Positions 25,362 through 38,902 of a DNA stretch of 64,000 nt are shown in pieces. A program made the position numbers and the translations under genes. The stretch lies in the NCBI RefSeq assembly GCF_017591435.1, contig NC_059300.1, forward strand, positions 19,304,436-19,368,435, written 5' to 3'. The notes beneath the pieces are model-generated. The model worked only from the letters and a program-made list of their open reading frames with translations. It was not told where the DNA came from and ran no database searches. Origin of the DNA: Portunus trituberculatus (Eukaryota > Arthropoda > Malacostraca > Decapoda > Portunidae). Numbering within the stretch: the stretch's first letter is position 1; the number at the start of each line of letters is the position of its first letter.

Positions 25362-25564
25362 TTGTTTCCATCCTGGCTGTGGTTAATGGTAGGAAGATGG
25401 AGGGTTAGTGTTGATTCCGTCTTTCTTACAATATCTAGGGAGCCAGTGAGTTTGGGTGGAATAGATTTGGTGGCCACAAACTCCTGCAAATCTGTGCCAC
25501 AGAATCTGGTGTTGCAACAGTGTGCCTTGGCAACCTCTCTCTTCCCTTTCTCCAAGTCTTCAAT
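25362..25564 (-). CDS. FN3 receptor gene, exon (candidate 5)
   Basis: The exon is bounded by acceptor CCATTAG on its right and donor AA/GTAAGT on its left; length 203 bp, phase 0 in, phase 2 out. It reads IEDLEKGKREVAKAHCC, NTRFCGTDLQEFVATKSIPP, the F-G strands of one FN3 domain, then KLTGSLDIVRKTESTLTLHL, the start of the next. Phase 0 entry fits the exit of the exon at 25766-25941. The next exon would lie to the left, but I found none within the window. The frame has no stop. Confidence 0.75.
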
Positions 25565-25765
25565 CTAATGGTTTTTTTCACCATGAAGAAGAAATGATAA
25601 TCTTTAATAATAGCATGGTAACAAATAACAGACATCTATTAAATGAACATTCCATAAGTGATCATTCATATAATTATATAAATTCTGCCTAAACAACTAT
25701 TCACTCCTCTAATTATGCAAATTCTGCCTAAACAACTATATTTAGATTAACTCTAATTTTCTTAC

Positions 25766-25941
25766 AATACAGTTCAAGGATGAATTCTCCTCTTTCAAAG
25801 TAAAATTGCATTGTTTCTTTGAGGAACTGATGATGATAGTACAGTTCTTGAGATTTCCCCCATGGTATGTGGGCAGCTCCATGGAAAGATTTATGTGTCT
25901 GAGTCCTGGTATGAATTTGATAGCCTGTGGGGAACCTGGTC
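25766..25941 (-). CDS. FN3 receptor gene, exon (candidate 4)
   Basis: The acceptor is TTTTCCACAG and the donor is ATT/GTAAGA. The 176-bp exon enters in phase 1 and exits in phase 0. It encodes PGSPQAIKFIPGLRHINLSM, ELPTYHGGNLKNCTIIISSS and a cysteine-containing end NSSLNCI, the A-E strands of an FN3-like domain. Phase 1 entry fits the exit of the exon at 57507-57570, although another phase 1-1 exon could lie between them. Confidence 0.78.
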
Positions 25942-28541
25942 CTGTGGAAAATAAGGTTATCATAACATAGTTATTTTTCTTTACAAAATTGTTTTAAGAT
26001 GAGAGAAACACATAACAAACATATAAAAAAGAATAAATTTGATTGTAAAATGGCTGGGAGAAAACTTCTCTTAAGTCAAATGGGCATGTAGAAAAGGAGA
26101 AGCTCTTTGCCACACATGTAAAGAAACATTCAAGACAAAATATAAACAAAAAGATGAAAATAAGTTATAATGAGAAACTAAACACATGGTACCCATACAT
26201 GTATATTAAGTGCACACAAAAAGACTCCACAGTAATTGACATTTTCTAATAAAGAAAGTTATGAAATGAAGATCTTATAGTATTGTGAAAGGAATGAAGA
26301 GAAAAATGTTTGGCAAAATATGAAATGAATGAGGATTTGAAAGCATGCAAAAAATGAAAACCTGTTTACAATAATTAAAAGAAGGTTGTAGACATTTGAT
26401 AGGGTAATTAATGCTCATTTTCAGAGTTAACACCTCTTGAAGTTTTCTAAGAGGTAAAATTTATTCCAATATGAATAATTGATGTCTTTTGACAATGTAA
26501 CTGATCTGAAGTCTTTACTGGTTTAGAATAAATTACACAGAACTTTAATTCTATCAACAGCTGACCAGTGAACCTTAGATGTAGCTTGGCAGGAATTTGT
26601 TGACTGCTGTATAGTGGAAAAATGCACTGCTTTAAAGATGAATCAAGCTTTTTACTCAAACATTTTTCCAGTTATTAAAAAAACAAAGATGATTCAGCAA
26701 GGGTAATAGTAATATTAACTTTAACACTTTAAATCATGTATTGGGCCACATGTGTACAGAACAATTGTTTCACTTGTGTATTGGTACATCTGTGGCCCAA
26801 ATAGCCTTTTCAATAAACTTTTGCAAACATGAATATATAAGCAATGTGTGTAAATTTGTATTTTTTTGTCACTGCAGATGTTTTACAAAGATACCATGTA
26901 TTAAGTTGAAAATGGTATGGTGTTAATTATATATGAAAAAAAAAAAAATAGATAAATAAATAAAAAAAAAAGTAAATAAACAAAATATCTACAAGACATA
27001 AAATTTTAAAACATGTTCCCTCCAAATATAAACATTGCATTGTGTAACTGTAATCAACAGTAAAGAAAAATCCCCTCACAGCAAATAACATAAAAAAATA
27101 AAAATTCCTAATGTAATGAATATTTTGCTTCCATAACAGAAAAAAAAATAATGTTCTGTAGCCACCTATTGGATGGGAATAAGTAGGCTATATATGTAAA
27201 AATGAAAAACAGAATAAAACTTCTTTAGATCAGTTCTTATTATGTGGAATATTGAATTATTCTAATATATGAAAGAATACCTATGAAGAAAATATTATTT
27301 ACCAAGTAATTAACTTAAGAAAAAAAAAATCTTCCATAAAAGACGGTTGGTTCCATTTATGTTGAAAGCAAGAAAACACACTTTTCATAGTTATCCTAGA
27401 TACAGTTTGTATTCCTACACCAAAGAAAGGAGCAAGAATATATCATCATTGCATTGCAAACTGGTTCATGCATGCACCAACCCATTCATGGTACATTAGT
27501 GCACCATTATGCAATAGACAAACTAAATTTCGTGGTCAGCAATTCAATATGTATGTGTACCAAGGATCTTAATGCTCTATCCTACAGTCCACCCTCTCAC
27601 AATAAAGCATACCTCCTCTCTCTGCAAAAGTCCAATGAACACTGGCGTGATGGCGGTATGAAGGGTTCAGCAAAGCAGGCGAGAAAGTGGAGCTGCCAAA
27701 CGTGATTAATGTGTTAAGGGAATTAAATAATTATATTGCCTTTGTTTATTTTTAGATTAATACCCTTGCAGGTGTATTGTGATTGCTTTCCCTAAATGGC
27801 TTTTATATGGAAGTGGCTGCAGTTTATATGAGGTAATGATCACTACCAATTCACTCTTTTCCCTTCAGGATTATCATCTGCCTCTAGATTATTCACAAAG
27901 TTATTAAAGCCAGTTTTAACACACCTCAGAAAATTGGGAATGTTAATTTCTTGGTTGTATTTTTATTTTGTCATCTAAGCATGAACTGTTTGGTAATATG
28001 ACCTATGAATTGCACCTTTTGAATTTATTAGGGCTGCCAATCCATATGTCCAAATTTATCTAATGCCTAAACAAGTTGGGGAATATCTTTGTGTGATTTG
28101 AGATTTGATAAATATGACCACAACTCTATCCAAGGGTAAAATAACTAGAATCCAGAGGTTCAGTCAATCATTGCTGAGGAGGAATGGTTTCTAATCATGA
28201 TTTGGCTTCTTTTATAGAGCAGGTTGTTTTTGCAGGCAACGGTGTCCCACAAGCACTGTTAAGACATAAGCATCTCAAATTCATACAAAATATGAACCTT
28301 ATCAGAAGCAAAGATGACTGTGAGGTAGAAGTTACCCTGGGTAAGCATGCTCAGGAACTAATTACTTTGTGGTGAAATCATAATGCTCAAGGAAAATTTC
28401 TATAGTCTTCTCTACCTTAATCTGAAATCTAAACAGTTGCTTCTATGACAGGATGGGGAGGCAAGCTTGGTGCTCCTGGTGGCCAATGGGATTTGAATGA
28501 GTTAGATCATATAAACTGCCTTGAATTTAAAGCTGTATTAA

Positions 28542-29707
28542 CATGTTACTTGTGGCTGGCATCGCAACGAACTCTCCTTCACTGCGATTCAAATAAATCG
28601 TTGTCACGTCAGTGTGGCTCCTGCCAGCGAAGCAAGAGGAGGTGAGTGAAGTCTGGGAGCACTGGCAACCTCAAATTGTTTGCCCACCGGTGGGTCACAT
28701 CACATACCGTGAAATATTTATGACATTACTGCGATGCGACCCACCGGTGGATAAAATTTTTTTTTTTTCACAGCATCTCTATACGTATTACAATATACTT
28801 TCCATTACTAACAATTTGTTTAAATATCTTTGTCTGCTTTGCAGACTTAGGAAATGCACCCTAAACAATTTTATGGTGGACCTAGTTCAACAGAAGAAAG
28901 GGAAGATAGCATTTCCTATCAGAAGCTGAAGGATCAAAGAGAGAATCTCAAAAGAGATACGTAGGGTGTTATGAAATAATATCCACTAACGAAGGAAGTA
29001 AAGTAACATCTAAAAGAGCAAAAAAAGTATCTACTTTCTGCAGCTTGTGTGATGGCAAGCCTTACTTATGTCTGTCATGCTTTGAAACAAAACATTCAAA
29101 GTAAATAATGGAAACATGTAGCAGGTATTTTTTCAGTAAATTTCTTTCTTGTTTCATTACTTGTGTTTATAAGATATGAAGTTTTTGAGGATCACCAATG
29201 GTTCCTTTTGCTAAAGTTTGTCCAATTGATAGGAAAATTATGAAAAGATCAATAATGAAAATTACTAAAGCTTGTCAAGGAAAGTCCAATCTGTTTCAAT
29301 TATTTGTCATAGAAATGTTTTATGTTCTGAAGGGTTTTATTACATTTATTAGAAAAAAATATGAAAACAGGATGATTTTTCATTTAATAAAGAAAATTTA
29401 TGCTCTCCTGAAGGAAAAAATGCATTATATTTCATGTATTAGGAAAATAGTATGAAAAAAAAAAAATTTTCACTTATTTTTTTATAATTGTAAAAATGAA
29501 ATAAACTTCATATTACTTATCAATAAGTGTTTACTATGCCCTCCTATGCATACTGTTTATTGCAATTTTATTATATAATCCAATTTCTGTTAATAGTAAG
29601 ATAGAAACGTGATATCTATGAAAACTGCTATATGACCCACTGGTGGGTCACAACGCAACAGTGGCCAAACGCTGGCGACCCAACAGTGTCGTATCGCAAG
29701 TAACGTG
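28542..29707 (+). mobile_element. piggyBac-like element with TTAA target duplication
   Basis: TTAA flanks both ends (28538-28541, 29708-29711). The termini CATGTTACTTGTG and the reverse complement of the right end CACGTTACTTGCG match at 11 of 13 positions. Near-palindromic subterminal motifs CCCACCGGTGGG (28683), CCACCGGTGG (28741) and GACCCACTGGTGGGTC (29634) recur. It holds only the end of a transposase. Removing it plus one TTAA rejoins the RNase H reading frame around it. Confidence 0.88.
28840..29105 (+). pseudogene. piggyBac transposase C-terminal remnant
   Basis: Between 28965 and 29103 the sequence reads RYVGCYEIISTNEGSKVTS then STFCSLCDGKPYLCLSCFET, a C-terminal cysteine-rich zinc-binding domain as in piggyBac transposases. 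A CTTTGCAG at about 28838 could be an old splice acceptor before it. The catalytic DDD domain is missing. Confidence 0.65.
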
Positions 29708-30009
29708 TTAATGGGTTTGAAGTCCTTACAGCAAGGTTTTAGACACTCTTATCATACTGCAATCTGGCAACATGACTACTAAATCATGTATCAATCATTG
29801 AGGTAGTATAAAACTATACTGGTACAGTTGTTAAACAGATCTTTGAATGGGTCAATAAGAGAAATATTACTATATCTGCTGAGCATATCAGGGGATATAA
29901 AACACTGTTGCCAATCAAGAATCTAGACTCAAGAATTTTGATTCATAATGGATGCTGGATTCTAATATTTTTGAGAAAGTATGCAAACTATTCTTTTTGC
30001 CAGACTGGA

Positions 30010-31490
30010 TTTTGTTATTTTCTTTTTATGCATGAGAGGAAACTGGCCAAGGGCAACAAAAATGGAAAAAACACCCACAGGGTTGCCAGTTCCCTTAAAG
30101 GTCATAAGAAATATCCAGAAGTGAGGGACAAATGTCTTGAAACCTCCCTCTTAAAAGAAGTTAAGTCATAGGAAGATGGAAATATAGAATCAGGCAGGGA
30201 GTTCCAGAGTTTACCAGTGAAAGGTATGAATAATTGAGAGTACTGATTAACTCTTGTATTAGAGAGTTAGACAGAATAGGAGTGAGAGGAGGAAGAAAGC
30301 CTTGTGCAGCAGCAATGCTGCAGGAGGAGGGGAAGCAAGCAGTTAGCAAAATCAGTAGAACAGTTAGCATGAAAATAGCAATAAAAGATAGCAAGAGATG
30401 CAACATTCCAGTGGTGAGACAGAGGCTGAAGAGTCAGTCAGAGGAGAGGAGAAGAGATGATGAGATGAAAAGCTTTTGATTCCACCCTATCTAACAAAAC
30501 TGTGTGAGTGAAACCCCTTAAACATGCGAAAAGAGTACTCCATACAAGGATGGATAAGGCCCTTGTACAGAGTTAGCAGTTGAAGGGGTGAGAAAAATAG
30601 GTGGAGACACCACAGAATGCCTAACTTCATAGAAGCTCTTTTAGCAAGAGATGACATGTGAAGTTTCTAGTTTAGATTATGAGTAAAGGACAGACCAAGG
30701 ATACTCAGTGTAGAAGATGGTGACAGCTGATTGTCATTGAAGAAGATGGGATAGCTGTCCGTAAAGTTGTGTCGAGTTGATATATGGAAGAATTGTTTTT
30801 GAGGCATTGAGCACTACTAAGTTTTCTCTTCCCCAATCAGAAATCTTAGGAAGATCAAAAGTCAGGTGTTCTGTGACTTCCCTGCATGATCTGTTGACTT
30901 TCTGAAGGGTTGGTCATCTCTGAAAAAACATGGAAAACTGTAGGGTGGTATCATCAGCATAGGAGTGGATTGAGCAAGAAATTTGTTTAAAATCGTTAAT
31001 GAATAATAAAAAGAGAGTGGGTGACAGGATAAAACCCTGAGGGACACCACTGTCAATAGATTTAGGAGAAGAACAATGGCTGTCTACCGCAGCTGCAACA
31101 GAATGGTTGGAAAGGAAACTTGAAATAAAGACTGTAGGAGGGCAGTTTTCAAATTAAAGTTTTGTGCCAGACTCTATCAAAAACTTGATATATCTAATGC
31201 AACAGCAAAAATTTCATCAAAATCTCTAAAAGGGGATGACCAAGATTCATAAAAAAGGAAAACCAGATGATCACCAGTAGAGTGACCTTGACAGAAGCCA
31301 TACTGGCAATCAGATAGAAGATTGTGAAGTGACAGATTTTTGAGAATCTTCCTATTCAGGATAGATTGAATAACTTTAGATAAGCAAGAGATTAAAGCTT
31401 AAGGGCAGTTATTTTTTTTAGGAACAGGCTGAATGTAGGCAAATTGTTCCTGATAGGCTGGAAATAATAACCTAAACAATTTCGAACACA
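30010..31490 (-). pseudogene. LINE family 3 reverse transcriptase, decayed
   Basis: The minus strand shows an early palm segment FDRVWHK-like (about 31180), GVPQGFILSPTLFLLFIND at about 31050-30990 and a YADDTT catalytic box at about 30955. Near 30200 the C-terminus reads LVNSGTPCLILYFHLPMT or, in the next frame, WNSLPDS-type sequence. The 3' end is near 30010. Multiple stops and shifts make it a pseudogene. A 3' fragment of the same family sits at 53587-53853. Confidence 0.75.
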
Positions 31491-31499
31491 ACTAGCATC

Positions 31500-32205
31500 A
31501 CAAGTTCCACAACAAAAACAATATACTTTATTAATAAATCATCTTCACGTATATGCATACACAATAAGGAAAAGTATATATAGACTCAAAAGTATACTAA
31601 TGATTTTTGTAAATTTTAATAGAATAACACCATTATCTTATTATCTTTTATCTTGATTGGCTTATTTTTGGCTTTTTCGACAAGGATTTTTTGTGATCTA
31701 CACTCTACAGAGCCACATACATTAAATCAATTCAAAGCATGTATCACAGTTTCATGTTATAAAGCATTTCCATCAATTCACAGCATGTATCACAGTTTCA
31801 TGTTATAAAACATTTCCATCAGTTCACAGCATGTATCACATTTTCATGTTATAAAGCATTTCCATAAATCTTCTATTTCTTATAAGGCATAGTGTTCATT
31901 AATACACATCTCATCTAAATCATAGCAATCCATAAAAATAAAATTTTTAGCCTCTTCTTTAAAGTAACAATATTATCACTACACTTAACATTATTTGGAA
32001 GCTCATTAAATAATCTCGGAGCACTATATTTGAACATTCTTTAGCCAAGTTCAAAATTGCACATAGGTTCATTATACATTTTATTGCAAATCCTACCTAA
32101 GGTAAACTGAAAAGGCAATCTTGCCAATCTAAAACCAAAGAACTCAATGTATAAATGTTGAGGTCTATGCTAAAACTATTAAATAAAACTTTCCTTCACT
32201 TCTTT
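31500..32205 (-). pseudogene. LINE reverse transcriptase 3' end (another family)
   Basis: The minus strand reads FRLARLPFQFTLGRICNKMY (about 32130) and MFKYSAPRLFNELPNNVKCS then DNIVTLKKRLKIF (about 32037-31930), the conserved C-terminal tail of a LINE reverse transcriptase. It lies directly downstream of the hAT fragment and upstream of the family 3 LINE, all on the same strand. No catalytic domain is left. Confidence 0.65.
31728..31865 (+). repeat. Three tandem 46-bp repeats
   Basis: Units start at 31728, 31774 and 31820; each contains GCATGTATCACA, TTTCATGTTATAAA and CATTTCCAT. They lie in the 3' untranslated part of the LINE remnant. Confidence 0.9.
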
Positions 32206-32211
32206 TCATAT

Positions 32212-33000
32212 TTAAAACCTGATTCTTCTTGACTTCCTTGCAGCAAAATCATCTATAGTGTCATCATACGAAATCTGTTTGGATATTTCTCTATTAATAC
32301 TAATTATTGCCAGCCCATTTAGGCGCTCCTGTGACATAGTAGACCTTAAATATGTTTTAATGAGCTTAAGTTTAGAGAAGCTTCTCTCTGCAGATGCCAC
32401 AGTCACAGGTGTAGTGACAGCAATTCTTAATGCCACCCACATGTTTGGATAAATCTCTTTCAGGCCTTTCTCCTCCAGAAAAACAAGAAGGTCTAATGTT
32501 GTCATATTTTGCTTTGGCCATTGTTTTGGAAATGACTGCATCTCTACAATCAGTTCATCATAATTTAAGTCAGCCTGATCCCCAGATGTGAGCGTATTAC
32601 ACAAATCTTTTGCCTGCTTTTCTAGCTCACTAGCTGGCAGGTCAGGGAAGTTTATGAGAACACTGAATTTCTTTGCAACATCACTCATCATTCCAGTTCT
32701 CTCTCTCAGGGATTCAATGGCCACATCCACAACTACACTGAAAAATGAAAACTCTATTTTCTTCAAGGCATCGGTAATAGGCTCATCAGGGGCCTCATAA
32801 GAGAATTGCCTTTTAGTAGTTCTGAGTCTTTTCTGCTTTAGTGCAGCTTCCACATTCATCTCTTCACACATCTCTCTGGCAGATGTCTGGGCATCAGCAA
32901 ACCCAGTGTCTCTGTAGCTAATAAGGGAGGTTTCAGTCTTCTTGAGAATGTCAACAGCTACATCAAGATGCATGCATTGTGATTGCAGAAGTTTATTCAC
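32212..33000 (-). CDS. hAT transposase C-terminal portion (ZMYM1/TTF-like)
   Basis: The uninterrupted 262-residue frame covers the end of the RNase H-like domain and the hAT dimerisation domain: VTTPVTVASAERSFSKLKLI, KTYLRSTMSQERLNGLAIIS and a basic C-terminus ARKSRRIRF. The sequence type is that of ZMYM1-like or TTF-finger hAT transposases. The N-terminal TTF finger and first catalytic residues are not present between 33001 and the terminal repeat, so this is not a complete transposase. The intact frame suggests a relatively young loss. Confidence 0.8.
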   Translation of the reverse strand: MNKLLQSQCMHLDVAVDILKKTETSLISYRDTGFADAQTSAREMCEEMNVEAALKQKRLRTTKRQFSYEAPDEPITDALKKIEFSFFSVVVDVAIESLRERTGMMSDVAKKFSVLINFPDLPASELEKQAKDLCNTLTSGDQADLNYDELIVEMQSFPKQWPKQNMTTLDLLVFLEEKGLKEIYPNMWVALRIAVTTPVTVASAERSFSKLKLIKTYLRSTMSQERLNGLAIISINREISKQISYDDTIDDFAARKSRRIRF

Positions 33001-33315
33001 AGTTTGAATTTTTCTAAGGATAAGGATATCACTGAGCTACAGCCTCCCACAGGCTAGGCGCAGCCCTCCAGGCGAGCCCAAGACAGTAGGAAGACACCAG
33101 AGTGCAGGAATTACCACCAGCGTCCCAGGGCAAAACCAAAACAATCCCCCGCCTTCAACTCGCCGTTCCCGCTCGCCCAGCTCCGCCTCTCCGCCTACAG
33201 CACATTATCGTACCCCGCGTAACAATATTAATTTTGGATGCCAATTTGGCGCCCCCCCCAGCAAATGGCGCCCCAGGCGACCGCCTGTGTCGCCTGTGCC
33301 TAGAAACGGCCCTGA
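32212..33315 (-). mobile_element. hAT element, one end preserved
   Basis: The right end (33315) has the sequence CGGCCCTG; its reverse complement CAGGGCCGTTTCTAGGCACA is a typical hAT terminal inverted repeat. It is followed by ACTCCTTG, which would be one copy of an 8-bp duplication. The opposite end and the second duplication were not found, so the element is truncated at its 3' side. Confidence 0.7.
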
Positions 33316-33999
33316 CTCCTTGAGATGCTGGACGAAAGATCTCATGACTAGTGCTGGTATTAATTTATCTTTATTTTGCTTCTCATTCTATCAGGTCTAT
33401 TTCTTCCAGTAAAGTAGTTATATATGTCCCTCTGTCAACCATTGTGAAGTCTATATAATGGCTCAAGGAATCTATGTTCATGACTTATTGCAGTAAACCT
33501 AATCAGGGCACTCGGTTTGCTGATGTATACTAACTAATCTAGAATAATTTCATTATCTCTCTATTTGATAGTGTACATTTATGCTAGGCTACTGAAGGTA
33601 AAGGACACACATTTTGTTTGTGTGGAGTCATTGATGTTTTCTAGTTTATAAGACTATGCTGAATCAGCAGGGATTATGCCTCAACTTTTAATTTAAGACA
33701 TATAGATTATACTTTTCTTTTGTTCAAGTATTAAATGTTCCATAGAATTCTGGGATAATAAAATCATGTCAGTTCATAGCATTTTGGCTACCCTCATTTG
33801 GAGTGATTTTTTATAATCATTCTGAAACTCTCATTGGTTGCCAATACACAGTCAAATAAATCAAGTGAAACTGAGATTAAGCAAGTACTTACTCGTACCA
33901 AGTATGAAGGTTGATAATAATCTCATGAGTACATATCTGACGTAATTTAAAAAATAAATGCTAACTCTTCCCTTCTACTCATGTTAAAATTTGATATAC

Positions 34000-34000
<1 letters not shown>
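33316..34000. other. Region without a recognised gene
   Basis: It is AT-rich sequence with no splice-flanked exon or transposon motif that I could recognise. Confidence 0.4.

Positions 34001-34064
<64 letters not shown>
34001..34064. repeat. TA dinucleotide array
   Basis: This uninterrupted TA run is followed by CACTCAACCCTCGAAACAAC, a Tigger-like end; the 280-bp stretch to the next TA array has no gene. Confidence 0.95.
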
Positions 34065-34067
<3 letters not shown>

Positions 34068-34340
34068 ACTCAACCCTCGAAACAACGGACAAATGCGTGC
34101 ACGACCCTGTCCGTAGATTGCAAAAGTACGTAAAAAACTGTATGAAATGTACGTAAAATACTGTGTAATCATTAAAAAATCATTCAAGCAGTATTACAAA
34201 GCACTAAGTACAACAAATAACCTGAAATAGATGACATGAGCATGATCATTTTAATAAATATTAATAAACAATACAGAAAACGAAGTTCTCTCACTTTAAT
34301 ACGCCACCTACCGAACAATAATTTGCCGGGAACGGACAAT

Positions 34341-34343
<3 letters not shown>

Positions 34344-34420
<77 letters not shown>
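34344..34420. repeat. TA dinucleotide array
   Basis: This uninterrupted TA run ends at the left end of Tigger element T5. Confidence 0.97.
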
Positions 34421-36704
<2,284 letters not shown>

Positions 36705-37985
36705 ATCATAAGTTATTATCGGATCATCAATTTGGCTTCAGGAAAGGGAGGTCATGTGTAACAAATCTACTGAGCTTTTATTCAAGAGTGGTTGACAAAA
36801 TACAGGAGAGAGAGGGATGGATGGACTGTGTATATTTGGATTTAAAGAAAGCTTTTGACAAGGTACCTCACGAGAGACTGTTATGGAAAGAAGAGATTTA
36901 TGGAGGACTGAAAGGAAAAGTGTTAAAGTGGATGGAAAACTACTTGAGATGGAGGGAGATGAGAATGGTAATAAGGGATGCAAGGTCGGACTGGTTGGTG
37001 GTGGAGAGTGGAGTCCCACAAGGCTCAGTGCTGGCACCAATACTTTTCCTGGTATATATAAATGACATGCCAGAGGAGTAAACAGTTATATTAATTTGTT
37101 TGCGGATGATGCGAAGTTGTGTAGGTGTGTGAAGAGTGAAGAAGATTGTGAAATTTTACAGACAGACCTGGATAAGATTTGGGAGTGGAGCAAGAGGTGG
37201 CAAATGGAATTTAATCTGAGCAAAAGTCATGTGATGGAGATGGGAAAGAGTGGAAGACGGCCAAGAGGGTCATATAAGATGGGTGAAGAAGTAGTGTTGA
37301 AAAAGGTGGAAAAGGAAAAGGATTTGGGAGTGATAATACAAGACCATGGGCAGTTTGAGGCTCATATTGATAAGATGTTTGGAGAAACGTATAATTTGAT
37401 AAAAATATTGGATTAGCCTTCCATTATATGGATAAAGATATGATGAAGAAATTAATTAGTATGGTAATTAGACCAAGATTGGAATATGCTGGAGTGGTTT
37501 GGTCCCCTTATAAAAAGAAGCATATAAGGAAGTTGGAGAGATTGCAGAGAATGGCAACAAAAATGGTTCTGGAATTGGCAGAAATGACCTATGAGGAGAG
37601 ATTAAAAGAAATAAATTTGCCTACCTTGGAACAAAGAAGAGAAAGAGGAGATTTAATACAGGTTTATAAACTGTTGAATGGACTGGATGAAGTGGATAAT
37701 GAGCAAATGATGTTGAGAGAGGAAAATTTAAGTAGAACTACAAGATCGCATAGTAAAAAGATAGCCAAGGGAATATGCTTGAAGGATGTGAAAAAATAGT
37801 TTCCCACAAAGATGTGTGGAGGTGTGGAATGGTTTGAGTGAGGAGGTGGTGTCAGCAAGGAGTGTGCATAGTTTTAAAGGAAAGTTGGATGTGTGTAGAT
37901 ATGGAGACGGGGCCACACGAGTATGATACCCAGGCCCTGTAAAATTACAACTAGGTGAATACAACTAGGTGAATACACACACACG
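36705..37985 (+). pseudogene. LINE family 1, 5'-truncated copy (reverse transcriptase)
   Basis: The copy begins inside reverse transcriptase (QFGFRKGRSC in a broken frame, about 36728), followed by CVYLDLKKAFDKVPHERLLW, SGVPQGSVLAPILFLVYIND, a frame break after MPEE, and LFADDAKLCRCVK (37097). The thumb is in two frames with a break at about 37415 (RPRLEYAGVVWSPYKKKH, RRERGDLIQVYKLLNG). It ends with CAGGCCCTGTAAAATTACAA and a duplicated CAACTAGGTGAATA tail. Confidence 0.88.
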
Positions 37986-38040
37986 CAAGTATCCACATTC
38001 AATATTGTATGTAAACTACATAAACTGATAAAGGAGAAGA

Positions 38041-38900
38041 TGGAAATGAAAGAGAATAAAGAACAGGAAATGGAGTTTATAAGACTGAGAGAAAGGATAA
38101 GAAAAGTGGAAGAAAATGAAGCTAGGCTAAGAGCGGAAAACGAAAAACTAAAAAAGTAAGTAGCTAACTACAAGAAGCAGATGGAAGAAGGACTCGGTAA
38201 AGCCGAGAAATAAAAGGAGAAGCTGAAAGATATAGTAAACAAGGAAGAGGAAAGAGTACAGAACGTGATTAAAAAAGAAGTACAAGCATGGAGAGTCCAA
38301 GATAAGAAAGATAAGGCCGATTTTCAGGAGGTGATTCAAGAACAACTTAAAGAAAAAGAAGAAAATATGACAAACAAAATGATAGGAGTCCTCAAGACAA
38401 AAGAAAATCTAGTTAGAGAAATTGCAGAAAAAAAGAAGAGTGTAATCGTATTTGGAATAAAAGAAAAAAATATAAAATATAGACCAAAAAGAGAAAAAGA
38501 AGAAAAGAAATCAGTCAAAAACCTACTGAAGAATCTTAATGACGAAGATAGGCAGAACTTGGAAGAGGAAGTAGAAGAAATAAACAGAATGGGACCATTT
38601 CAAGAAGAAAAAACGAGACCAATTAAAATACTACTAAAATCACAAGCAGCAACAGAAGAAATATTATATAGAACAACAAAACTTAGAGAAACAGAAGGCT
38701 GCAAGGATAACTATATAAAGAAAAATATAAATGAGGAAGAAAGGAAGAGATACAATGAACTGGCAGCAGCAGTAAGGGAAAAGAATAATGAAAGGTCAGA
38801 AGAGGAGAAGAAGGCATTTTTTTGGAGAATTCTAGGAGACAGGATAAGGAAATGGTATAAAACGAGAAGGAAGAGAAAAAAGTGGAACAAGTTTAACTAA
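38041..38900 (+). CDS. LINE family 1 ORF1, coiled coil plus RRM-like domain
   Basis: The open part starts at 38265, but coding similarity extends upstream to about 38041 (EKMEMKENKEQEMEF-like), interrupted by stops at 38158 and 38212. A charged coiled coil leads into SVIVFGIKEKNIKYRPKREK, then VEEINRMGPFQEEKTRPIKI and NYIKKNINEEERKRYNELAA. This is the RNA-binding RRM-like and C-terminal domain layout of LINE ORF1 proteins. The frame ends TAA at 38898, 2 bp before the ORF2 start. Confidence 0.78.
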
Positions 38901-38902
38901 AA

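Larger units (their letters stand above)
27860..30010 (+). pseudogene. Decayed DIRS-like reverse transcriptase and RNase H
   Basis: Fragments in shifting frames read SASRLFTKLLKPVLTHLRKL (about 27893, reverse transcriptase), NMTTTLSKGKITRIQRFSQS (about 28114), LLRHKHLKFIQNMNLIRS (about 28257), and an RNase H start MTGWGGKLGAPGGQWDLNEL followed by HINCLEFKAVL (about 28447-28540). A piggyBac-like element then interrupts it exactly at TTAA. Beyond the insertion RNase H resumes (MGLKSLQQGF, later EWVNKRNITISAEHI at about 29846-29890). The order fits DIRS-type pol. There are many stops. Confidence 0.65.

Noticed and set aside
26447..26690. Possible exon with acceptor CCACTATACAG
   Set aside because: All frames hit stops before a donor site, and the FN3 resemblance is weak. 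A decayed exon cannot be excluded.
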